Assembly (NCBI GenBank): GCA_032433595.1
Contig: JASWJB010000038.1
Location: forward strand, 148,010-212,009
Reading direction: 5' to 3'
Length of the DNA stretch: 64,000 nt
Source of the DNA: Conoideocrella luteorostrata
Lineage: Eukaryota; Ascomycota; Sordariomycetes; Hypocreales; Clavicipitaceae
The notes beneath the pieces are model-generated. The model did no database searches. It was not told where the DNA came from and saw only the letters and a program-made list of their open reading frames with translations. This document shows, piece after piece, positions 24,585-34,699 of this stretch (position 1 is its first letter; each line of letters opens with the position of its first letter). Made by a program: the position numbers and the translations under genes.

Positions 24585-25424
24585 TCAAAAGTTGGACGAG
24601 GCATTGACCTGGCCGGGCTGGTGATAATTTTCCAGAGTTGACTGGAAGGGTGTTCGCTGATTGCCGCCAGCACTACTGCCGCGCTCAGACTTCTCCGCAC
24701 CAGGAGTAGCAGACATATCGTAGTCCATTAAGCCATCATTCTCCTCACTCTGTTTCTTGCGTCCCCAGATTCTATATGCCACCAGTCCGAGGGCACCAAG
24801 CACAATAGCACCTCCAACTCCCACAACGACACCAATGACGGTGTTTCGGGTCTTGGGAGTCATGCCACTCGTCTCACTGTCACCGGAGCTGAGACCAGGA
24901 GTCGACGTTGTCGTCGTGGTGCTCGTCATGGTTGCCTTGGATCCATCACTGCGGGTGGAAGTAACAACTTCAACCTTGGTTGAAATAACGGGGGTGGTAG
25001 CCGTGCTTTCATAGGAGCTCGAGCTTGTGGATGGAGTATATTGGAATGAAGTGCTGGTACTCTGCCGTGAAATAGAAGATGGGGTCGTCTGAACGACAGC
25101 AGATGAAGATGGAGTAGTAGCAACAGGAGTCGATGAGGGTGGCGTGCTGGAAGGGCTCGTGGTCACTGGCGTGCTGCTAGGGGTCGTAGAGACTGGGGAG
25201 CTGGACGTGGTGCTTGCTACCGAAGGTGCAGACTGGCTGGCGGAAGTGCTCTGGCTATCAACCTTTGCAGAAGACGAAGAGGGGCGGTCAGAGGGAACAT
25301 CAGCAACCTGTCGTTTCGCAACAGCCCTGACATCGAATTTACTAGTATCCAGCCACGTAGCTTGGGCCATGGAGAGCATCGCAATAGCAACAAGCAGTTG
25401 CTGAAGAGCCTGTTTTGTGTACAT
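24585..25424 (-). CDS. Mid2/WSC-like single-pass cell-surface sensor
   Basis: A type I membrane protein of 279 aa in one exon. It has an N-terminal signal peptide (about residues 1-22, hydrophobic LLVAIAMLSMAQA), a KR site at 38-39 that could be cut by a Kex2-like protease, and a long Ser/Thr/Pro-rich ectodomain (about 48-185), presumably O-mannosylated. One transmembrane helix follows (about 195-219, Gly/Val-rich), then a basic stop-transfer GRKK and a 60-residue polar cytosolic tail. This layout matches Mid2/Mtl1 or WSC-type wall-stress sensors that feed Rho1 and the cell-integrity MAPK pathway. No Cys-rich WSC domain is present, so Mid2-like is the better label. The ATG at 25424 is the first in frame and starts directly at the signal peptide. 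Function is inferred from architecture only. Confidence 0.75.
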   Translation of the reverse strand: MYTKQALQQLLVAIAMLSMAQATWLDTSKFDVRAVAKRQVADVPSDRPSSSSAKVDSQSTSASQSAPSVASTTSSSPVSTTPSSTPVTTSPSSTPPSSTPVATTPSSSAVVQTTPSSISRQSTSTSFQYTPSTSSSSYESTATTPVISTKVEVVTSTRSDGSKATMTSTTTTTSTPGLSSGDSETSGMTPKTRNTVIGVVVGVGGAIVLGALGLVAYRIWGRKKQSEENDGLMDYDMSATPGAEKSERGSSAGGNQRTPFQSTLENYHQPGQVNASSNF

Positions 25425-26352
25425 CCTTGTAAGCGTTCACTGGCGGCGTAAGAACGAGTGTATGTTGATTGTTATGCGGCGACCAGCTGCTTTTTCGTGG
25501 TGGACCGAAGGACGCTATTCCCTGCGAGCTTGGCGCTTGTGTTGTGTCGGGGATTTCGATACGCAACACTGACCACTTTGAATCGAGATAGGTTCAACGA
25601 TTAAGACGTGGCGTGTTTACCGTGGCGTTGTTTGTCAACGGTCAGGCTGTGAATGGAGTTGGTTTTGCAGTGAAATAATAGCACGGCGGATCCGAAGCAC
25701 GTCTCCGCAAAAACAGATGGGAAACCAGCGAGGTTGGAGAAGAAAAATAGAAATGGCTCGGAACGAAAACTTTGTTTGTTGCACCAATGCCAAGAAAAGC
25801 ACGTCAAATAAAAGGAAGCAACGACCGAGACAGCCTGAGTGAGTGAGGCTGGTATGTAGTTATCGAACGGATGAAAAGAAACGAAGGGCAGGCGAGTCGC
25901 GAGGTAGTTGCGGGAAACGGCTGGGGGTGAAGAGGTGAGAGAAAGCAGGAGATGTTTTTACGGAGTCAGTCCCCAGTCCTAGACACCGGACACCGGACCA
26001 GCAGGGATTGTCGGGGGCGCAGACAAAGGGCCTGTGTGAAACTTCGTATTCCACGAGGTGCTGCTGATGCGAGGCAGACCAGCGGCCACCCACCCAGCCG
26101 GCAGCCAGTAGGAGGGACGAATGTGACACCCCTGCACCTCAATCTTGTTGCCTCCAGAACTCTAAACATCTAATGCATACTAGTAATACAAGAATACAGT
26201 ACTCCGTACAGCCAGTTCAAGGAATAGCGAATCACTCAAGTCGATGGAGTAGTGATGAAGCAGAAAGAAGAATCAGTGCGTGTTTTGCCAGCTGTCCGTT
26301 TGCTAGACCGGGGCACCCGTCGTAACTCCTCCATTCACAGCTTTTGTTCGTC

Positions 26353-26395
26353 TACTCCGTACGGAGCACTGTAACTCTGTACGGAGTACTCCGTA
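26353..26395. repeat. TACGGAGTA motif cluster with perfect palindrome
   Basis: Contains TACTCCGTACGGAG at 26353-26366 and a perfect 16-bp palindrome, TACGGAGTACTCCGTA, at 26380-26395. It lies in a non-coding spacer. Confidence 0.85.
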
Positions 26396-26771
26396 TTGTA
26401 TTGTGCATGCTGAGTATAAATAGCGCAAAATCGCGGTTCGCTAATGTGCTCTACACATTCCATCCTACCAGCACCCAGCACTGTCTGAAACGGGCAAGCC
26501 TCAAGGGAGCCGAAGAAAAAGTCCTAGCACAGACAGCCAAAGCGACACGTAACCCAAGCAGAAAGGTATGGGATATCCGCTATTGGCTGCCAGCACGACC
26601 AGATGTTCTTTCGTTCACTCGTGAGTCTCTACTTCTCGGCCAAGTCGCGGCCCCTGAAGCAACCGAAACAGTCAGAGGCGCCACTTTTCACGCTCATTGC
26701 GGAGAGGCTGGACAATGCAAGCACAACAGTTGGTGATGTTGCGAGACCTTTGGTCAAAGAAAAGAGAACAT

Positions 26772-26814
26772 GTACGGAGTACGGAGTACAATATTTACAG
26801 TTGTACTCCGTACT
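26772..26814. repeat. TACGGAGTA motif cluster, direct and inverted copies
   Basis: A tandem form with the 7-bp step GGAGTAC (26772-26789), followed 13 bp later by an inverted copy, GTACTCCGTAC (26803-26813). Together they could form a hairpin. Confidence 0.85.
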
Positions 26815-28192
26815 AGTACGCAGTATTCCATAGTACTGTAATGCATGTTACCCTGCTGTGATGGCGCCAGTTCACTATCGTACTAGCCCGTAACCAAGCA
26901 TTGAAATATTGGCTGTCAGATGGGACCATCATACTTCCAACTTTGTTCTCCATTGCATTAGTTTTGCCCAATGGCGGCAAGACCCGCTGCTTGGCTTGCC
27001 AAAGTTGAAGCGGCAAAATAAAACTACTAGTAGTAAAGAAAGAGTCAGAATATCCGGTCGTCGTCGTCTTGATCGTCCTCTTGGTCGTATGTTCACACGA
27101 CGGCAACGGGTCAAAAAGGTTTGTTGGCGGCACGATGGCCCTGCAGATTTGCAGATTTGAGGCACCACCACCACCAAGGGCAAGACGCACTAGGGCGGGA
27201 AAAAACAAATGGGCAAAAAGGAAAACGACGGAGAAAAAAAAATGATACTTTGGCGGTGCAGCCCTTGCATAACTAATGGAATGCTGTGGACAAGTTCCTG
27301 GTTGGTGGTGGCTGCGTTTGTTGGGCTTCTCCACCCACCGTTTATAACGGAACGCCACTATCTCGCTGCATCTCACCTCGATCGAGACTCCTGCAGTATG
27401 AGGAATTTTCGCTCTAGTCACTCTGTCATACCACATCATGTCGTGCGCAACATGCGTCTTTTGACACCACTTTCTACACTTCTCTTTGATCGGTTTCTCC
27501 ACTGCTTGCCGTTGGTGATGGTACGGATTTCAAAATGCTTTGTTGCCCGTGTGCCTGGTTTTTGGCGGGGGCGCAGCTTGTATGGTCATGCCGATAGTAT
27601 TTCCACGACAATGCTACCAGGGTGATGAAATAAGGTAAACCGCAACTTTATGCGTTGCCGGATTGTTGATAGGCTATTCCATGTTATGGTGAACGAATCG
27701 GCAAAGGATAATGGTTTGGAATAAGTCCAGAGGAATTCAACGTGTTCATGATATGGTACCAGCGAGAGACAATACACCTTGGTTTTGCAATGTTACAAAT
27801 GTTCAACGGCCCTCAGGGTGTTCTCTAGGCCACAATCCGTGTTCAGTCTCAAGCAGCTCTTCCCGGGCTGACCATTTCTTAGAAGCCGCGTACATACCTG
27901 CTTCTGTAGTGGTAGTTCATGCATAAATAATCATAAAGCGGTGCGATTGAACGCGCTGACAGACCATACCATTGTGCAGTTGGTTCCCTAACCGTTACTC
28001 CTCAAAATATCCAGACTCCAGTATGGCAATGTCTATCATACGTAGGTCTATTCTCTATGTATCGGCCCAGTTTACCTGGAAGAGCTGTGGTAAATTGCAT
28101 CTATAGCTCAACTGCACTCCAAGCCTTGACTGTCCTAAGACATTCCGACGCTAGCCAGAAGTAATAAAGCTAATTAATATACTCCCGTATAT

Positions 28193-28208
28193 GCTCCGTA
28201 CTCCGTAG
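28193..28208. repeat. TACTCCGTA motif in amidohydrolase promoter
   Basis: Tandem copy GCTCCGTACTCCGTAG, ending about 70 bp before the amidohydrolase start codon. It may be a chance placement of a dispersed motif or a regulatory site. Confidence 0.75.
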
Positions 28209-28278
28209 ATCCCCCTCTCCCTACGCGTCGGGCTCGACATTTGCAAGACACCGTCATAGTTATCACCTCCAACCCAAA

Positions 28279-29632
28279 ATGCAGCTCAAGACAATCACCA
28301 TTCACGCTGGAACTGTATTCGACCCCAAAATCAAAAAGTTCCGAGAGAATGTGTCCGTTATGATTGACCCCCGAGCCGGCAGCATTGTCAAGGTCGTCCA
28401 CCGCGACGGTTCAGCGGTAGACATGAAGAAAGGGGACATTGATCTACGTGACAAAATTGTCATGCCGGGATTTGTAGATGCACATACTCATATTTTCCTG
28501 CACTCCTATAAGTGAGTACAATAAATTCTGGAAATTGGGGGCAGGTACGGCTACAGATATTGATATATTTTGCAGAGAACGCCCGTCATTAGAGCAGATG
28601 AGGGATGAAAGTATCGTAGAGCGTACAATACGCGCAACCAACCATGTCCGACGGGCGCTGCTTTCGGGATACACCACATACCGTGACTTGGGTACGGAGG
28701 GAATGGCATCATTTGACACAAATGTACGAGATGCCATTAACCGAGGTATCATCCCGGGACCTCGACTGTTTGTTGCCACGGAATGTCTTGCCAGCACAGG
28801 CTCTTATCAACTACGCTTGGAGAACACAGCAAACGGGGCAGCTGGTCCGCGCATCTCCGATGCTTGCGACGGAGTGGTAGGTGTCCGAGCCGCTGTTCGA
28901 AGAAGAGTTGCGGACGGAGCAGATATCATCAAGTTTTACGCAGATTACTCGAGGAAAGCGATGCGGTTCCCTCCCGTAGCAACAGGAGGCTCCAGTATTG
29001 GCATTCAGTTCCCACCCAAGGAGCCCAATCCGCACGTCGTCATGTTCAACCAAGATGAGATGAACGCCATTGTGGACGAGGCAAACCTCGCAGGGTTACC
29101 GGTGGCGTGTCACGCCAGCACCGCCAAAGGAGCGGTCATGGCAGCCAAAGCTGGCGTGACGTCGGTGGAACACGGTAACATGCGTGGCGACATGGCACCA
29201 GAAGACGTGCTCAAGGAGATGCGTCGAAACAACACCATTTACGTACCGACATTGGCAATCATGGAATTCCTAAGTGTCTCCGGCATGCAGCGAACCGCCA
29301 AACAAGCATTCGACATGGGTGTTCGTCTTGCAGCCGGAGGCGATACAGGAGCTTTCAATCATGGCGAAGGTGCCTGGGAGATGGAGCTTATGATTGAAGC
29401 GGGGATTCCGTTGGAAGATGTTCTGGAGGCATGCATGCTGGGTGGATGGGAGTCTTGCGGCAAGGACAGATGCGGCTACAAATTTGGTTGGTTCGAGGAG
29501 GGGAATAGGGCGGATATTATCGCGCTGGATGCGGACCCGAGGATTGACAAAGGGGCGTTGAGAAAGGTGAGCTTTGTGATGAAGGACGGGAAGGTGTGGA
29601 AAGAGGGAGGTGTGCCGGTGGGAATGGAGTAG
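28279..29632 (+). CDS. metal-dependent amidohydrolase
   Basis: A cytosolic (no signal peptide) TIM-barrel hydrolase of the amidohydrolase superfamily, in the imidazolonepropionase/prolidase-like group that also contains fungal ochratoxinase. Two exons, 28279-28511 and 28576-29632, join within a Lys codon to 429 aa. The binuclear metal site is complete: DAHTH (H69, H71), the carboxylated-lysine candidate K197 in DIIKFYAD, H257 in ACHAST, H277 in VEHGN and the catalytic Asp D334 in GGDTG. The C-terminus carries the usual small beta-domain sequence (GNRADIIALDADP, VSFVMKDGKVWKEG). Length is typical. Several plant-pathogen and saprobe fungi have many such paralogues; the substrate (amide, dipeptide, lactam or mycotoxin) cannot be predicted. 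Confidence 0.9.
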
Positions 29633-30854
29633 TTGTGCAGGGGCGGGGCATGTGGTTTCTTTCTATCCTCCGCAACTACGGAGTACGGAGCATGGAGTAG
29701 CGCTCCAATGATACCAAATGGCCTAGGTAACTGGATAACTAAATGCCGAACAAATACAATTTGGTGACCAGTTAGCTGCTGCGTACAGATGTGCCATTTT
29801 TGGCACAATTGAACAATGAAGAACAGGTTCTATTATGCCGAGTGTAACCTTAGACAAGGTGATGCATCTGGATGAACAAGTTCCGTTGCATTCAAATCAC
29901 CCGACCGACCATTTCCATCTCCAACTCCATCCCCGCCCCCCATCCCCATCTGCCATTGTTCGTTTTAGTGCCGACGATCGCTGTCCCGGGGGCGTCGGAG
30001 CCGCTAACGGGCAGCCTGTCCACTGGTCACTGGACCTAGCGGACGAACTTGGCCCCTGTTCCTCCGCTACTAGTAGAGATAAGTGCTCGGCACCGTTTTT
30101 CTTCTAGGAGCAAAGTTATCTCGGCTGCCCCGCATTTTCCACGTCTTCTCCACCATCTACATCTGCATCCCAAACTGGAGTCCCTTTGGCAAGCTCCTCA
30201 CGTTACCACGTCAGGACATCTTCGTAACCGCATCCACCACGAGCACAACATGATCACAGGGTGCATTGGAGCTGGATGACTGCCAAACCAACACCTTTGG
30301 GTTTCATTCAAGTCCCCAACGGGACAAGTCGTGAATTCAAGCTTGGACCACACACTATCTAGTTGCCTCCCCTCCTCTCCTCCGCTTTGCCCTCTCAAGT
30401 GGAGGACAATTTAACTTACTCGAAGCGACGACAAGTTGGTGCATAGAGACAATACCCTCAACGCCTCAAGGACGCCATAAAGTGAATTAAGAAACGCCCA
30501 ACATGGTAGAACGCCTAGTCAGTTGCCTGAATATCAAGTTTTCATCAGTATCGGGCTTCAATTGCATGCGTTGTGGCTGTTCGCGTTGAAAGGTCAAACT
30601 GAACGTCGTGAGCCGCGATGTCTCACTTAAATTGTCACCCGCATGCCTGCCATGCCGTGGTATGGTTCCCCCGCATACCACCCTGCTCTCGAGCAGGGAG
30701 ATCTCATTTCCCAAATGTACCTGTCCATCGCTGGTCGTCTCGTCCATAAGAAGTAGCACAATGCCTTGTTCTGGGCCTTGTTCTGGACCTCGTTCCCAAA
30801 TTGTATGGGAGGCGCCATAGAAGACCGCTTCTAAGTTCTGCCGCCAAAATAACC
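29633..30854. other. intergenic, 1.2 kb; promoter of the galactosidase gene
   Basis: A TACGGAGTA cluster lies at 29677-29699, soon after the amidohydrolase stop. A C-rich stretch follows (about 29895-29960). No gene is supported. Confidence 0.55.
29677..29699. repeat. TACGGAGTA motif, 23-bp form
   Basis: Two perfect 7-bp steps followed by a GGAGCATGGAGTA variant. All 23 bases are identical to positions 54125-54147, 24 kb away. Confidence 0.9.
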
Positions 30855-33800
30855 ATGAAACTCTCCATTCTCAGTGCAGTTCTGCTGCCAGTTTCCCAAG
30901 CTCTAAGCTTAGCAGGTCATGGCGGTCGTCCGTACGATATTATCCATGAGGTTGATAGACGAGCCAATGCTCTCCAGGACTTCGTTACCTGGGATGAGCA
31001 CTCACTCTTCATCCATGGCGAACGAGCCATGATGTTCTCCGGAGAGCTTCATCCGTTCCGGTTGCCCGTCCCCTCACTCTTCTTGGACGTGTTTGAGAAG
31101 ATCAAAGCTATGGGGTTCAATTTGGTGTCCTTCTATGTCGATTGGGCTCTTGTGGAGGGCAAACAAGGCGAATTCAGAGCCGATGGCATTTTCGACCTTG
31201 AGCCCTTCTTTGACGCTGCCAAGAAGGCCGGCATTTACTTATTGGCAAGGCCAGGTCCATACATCAACGCCGAAGTCAGCGGCGGCGGGTTCCCCGGATA
31301 TTTACAGAGGTTGAAGGGCGTGTTGCGGACCACAGCCCCCGACTTCCTGAATGCGACGGATAAGTAAGTGCACCGTGGCATGCCCGCGTGGTATTTGGGG
31401 AGGGAAAATAATTTTGCTGACCCACGATGAGCCTTTGACAGCTACATGGCACATATATGTAAAATCATCGCAAAGCAACAAATCACAAATGGGGGGCCTG
31501 TCGTCCTGTTCCAGCCCGAGAATGAGCATTCCTCCGGATACAACGTCCCTTTCCCAAACGGACCGTACATGCAATACGTGATCAATCAAGCCAGATCTGC
31601 GGGTATCTCGGTGCCAATGATTAGCAATGACGCTGGACCTGGCGGCAACTATGCTCCTGGGAAGGGAGTTGGATCTGTTGACATTTATGTAAGTTGCTGA
31701 CAACGTTGGCGCATCAATCGACTAACAAAGACCAGGGTCACGACAGCTATCCACTCGGCTTCGACTGCGTAAGTCACAATATTATTGACAAGTTGACGCG
31801 GATAATTCTAACGTACACTAGGCCAACCCAACTGTGTGGCCTGCTAATGCCTTACCAACCTACTTCCACGACCGCCATGTCAAGCAGAGTCCCACCTCTC
31901 CATACTCCATCGTCGAGGTGAGACCCGCGAAGATATCGCAAGGCGAAATAAGCAAGAGTCACTTCTAACTTTTGTAATCTCTCTTAGTTCCAAGGCGGGG
32001 CTTATGATCCTTGGGGTGGACCGGGCTTTGAAAAGTGTTCCGCTTTGGTCAACCAAGAGTTTGCCAGAGTCTTTTACAAGAACAACTTTGCGGCTGGAGT
32101 GACAATTTTCAGCATATACATGGTACAACTTAACTAACCCTTCTCTTATTTTAAATGGTACTAACCGATTTTGCCCATATTAGATCTACGGCGGAACTAA
32201 CTGGGGAAACCTGGGCCATCCTGGAGGCTATACCTCGTACGACTACGGTGCGGTATGAGCAACCTGTACTCCTTGGATTTTAACTCATCGAACAAATACC
32301 TAACACCCAGCAGGCCATTCGTGAAAATAGAGTAATTGACCGCGAGAAGTACTCAGAAGTCAAACTTGAGGCCCAATTCATGAAAGTATCCCCTGGATAC
32401 ATTACCGCTTCTGTGGGCCCCGCATCCACGACATTGTATTCCAACAATGCTGGCATTACCATCACCCCCCTTACCGGCAACAAGACAGGAAATTTCTTCA
32501 TCGCCCGCCAGACAGACTATGCAGCCACGGGGACGGTTTCATACACGCTCAAGCTGCCCACAGCCAATGGCACCCTGACGATCCCTCAACGAGGAGGAAC
32601 CCTCTCTCTTCATGGGCGCGACTCTAAGATCCATTTGACGGACTATCCTGTTGGGGATTACACGCTGCTGTACACTACTGCTGAGGTTTTAACATGGAAG
32701 AAATACGCCGATAAGACGGTGCTCATCTTGTATGGGGGCCCAGATGAGTTGCATGAGTTTGCCGTGGATACGACCTCCGGGGTCAAGGTCACGCAAGTCG
32801 ATGGCAGTAGCATCACATCTCATGCGCAAAGCTTGTCTACTATCGTGCAGTGGAAGACTGGGCCGAAGAGGCAGTTCATTCAAGTGGGCGATATGGCGAT
32901 ATACCTACTCGGTAAGTCTGAACATACCGACTCCCCAAAAATCACTTCTGTCCCCTTGGGTAGGTAGTACTAACCCTCTCTCGTCCCAATTACAGACCGC
33001 AACTCCGCATACAACTACTGGGTGCCTGTCCTGCCCGGGCCCAACTCCTCCCAATATGGCACATCCCTCATGAACCCCGACGCCGTCATCGTTAGCGGTG
33101 GCTACCTCATCCGTTCGGCGTCCATCTCTGGCAGCACGCTCTCCCTCCGCGCAGACTTCAACGTCTCATCCACGCCCCTCGAAGTTGTCGGCTATCCTTC
33201 CGGAATCACCAAGCTCTCCGTCAATGGCAAACCCCTCAAATACACCACCTCCTCCTCGGGGACCTGGCTCTCCCAGTCAGACATCTCTATACCGGCCCTC
33301 CAGTTGCCAGACCTCTCCAAACTGACTTGGTACACCGTCGATTCCTTGCCCGAAATCCAAGCCAAATACGATGATTCAAAGTGGCCAACGGCCTCCCAAA
33401 GAACAAACCCAAAGCCCCAGGCTGACCACAAAAGCTCCAACGCCACCATCTTTGCCGACGTGTCGCCCGTCTCACTCTACGGTTCCGACTACGGCTTCTA
33501 CACCGGCACACTTCTATTCAGGGGCCACTTCACTGCCTCTGGAAAGGAAAATACCTTCAAGGTCTGGACGTCTGGTGGTACAGGATACGCCTCGTCCGTG
33601 TGGCTGAATGACCGGTTCGTGGGATCCCTCAAAGGCAACGATGCCACTGAAAACGCCAACTCGACGTACACGCTGCCCAACTTGATCCCCGGGAAGGAAT
33701 ACACCCTCACTGTGGTGGTGGACTCGATGGGCCTCAACGAGAACCTCAACCCCGGCTTTGACGACATGAAAGTCCCTCGAGGAATCTTTGATTACGACCT

Positions 33801-34368
33801 CTCCACGCCAGACGGGTCCTCCACAAACATCACCACATGGAAAGTCACAGGCAATCTTGGCGGCGGGGAAAACTACGCAGACAAGTACCGTGGCCCTCTT
33901 AACGAGGGTGGCCTCTTCATCGAAAGACAGGGGTATCACTATCCTGCTCCCCCAGTGGATAGCTTCTCCAAAGGCTCGCCATATGATGGTGTAGATCGCG
34001 CGGGCATAAGGTACTATACTGCTAAGCTGCCACTCGATTTACCTACCGATCAGTACGATATCCCCCTATCGTTTGAGTTCGATAACGGAACTCATTACGG
34101 CGACTACAGAGCATTGCTGTATGTGAATGGGTACCAGTTCGGCAAGTACATCACCAATATCGGACCGCAAACCGAATATCCCGTCCCAGAAGGTATTTTG
34201 AACTACAACGGTGACAACTGGGTTGGCTTAGTGATCTGGTCGTTGGACGATACCGGTGCAAAGGTCCCAGGGTTTACGCTCAAGGCTGGAACGCCCGTTC
34301 AGTCTTCACGCAATAAGGTTGATTTGGTGACGGGTCCGTCGTATTCCGCAAGACCTGGGGCGTATTAG
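30855..34368 (+). CDS. lacA: secreted beta-galactosidase, GH35
   Basis: Extracellular beta-galactosidase that removes terminal beta-D-galactose from lactose, galactans and other cell-wall side chains. Eight coding exons (30855-31363, 31442-31688, 31736-31768, 31822-31917, 31988-32122, 32184-32252, 32314-32911, 32996-34368) join to 1019 aa, the normal size of fungal GH35 enzymes. A signal peptide is visible ([18 protein letters not shown]). The acid/base Glu is E198 in QPENEH. The nucleophile is E295, the last codon of exon 4, directly before [13 protein letters not shown]. Further landmarks are [18 protein letters not shown] and [23 protein letters not shown]. The C-terminal half holds the beta-sandwich and jelly-roll domains and several N-glycosylation sites (NST, NIT, NGT). 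Exon 3 is only 33 nt. Exon 7 is preceded by a CAGCAG tandem acceptor. The symbol lacA is by family only; paralogues are common. Confidence 0.95.
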
Positions 34369-34699
34369 TGCATGCACGTTTTCTTCTCGGCAAGAACAAC
34401 AAATTAAAGCTAGCGTCGGTAAAGATCATGTCAAAGAACGTTCTGAGTAAATTCGTAATGCGATAGTGGTATCTCTCCGTTTCCAATGTCCTAGCGCGCT
34501 TGTTGTCCATGGTGGGTATATATGCATTTGCCTTTGAGAATACATTGGTGTTTGTTCATATAACCAAACGAAATAGTTAGTGCTTTGATACATAACATCC
34601 AGTCCCCTTGATATGATGATTACAACATATGATAAACAAAACTTAAGAATCTTCCAAAGCAGTGAGTGCTCGTAACAAACTCGGGGTGTATGTATATCA
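34369..34699. other. convergent intergenic region
   Basis: 331 bp between the galactosidase stop and the stop of the opposing gene. It is AT-rich, presumably two 3' untranslated regions. Nothing else is seen. Confidence 0.6.

Larger units (their letters stand above)
25425..28278. other. intergenic, 2.85 kb, rich in TACGGAGTA motifs
   Basis: Gene-poor spacer between the sensor and the amidohydrolase. It has at least four clusters of the motif (about 26199-26211, 26353-26395, 26772-26814, 28193-28208). A TATAAATA sequence at 26415-26422 stands 181 bp before a 76-codon frame at 26603, which I do not accept as a gene. Other frames show no domain. Confidence 0.5.

Noticed and set aside
26813..27502. 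229-codon open frame on the minus strand
   Set aside because: Its sequence has no domain, odd composition and homopolymer-derived runs, and it is overlapped by other frames. It begins in a motif cluster and has no fungal-type leader.
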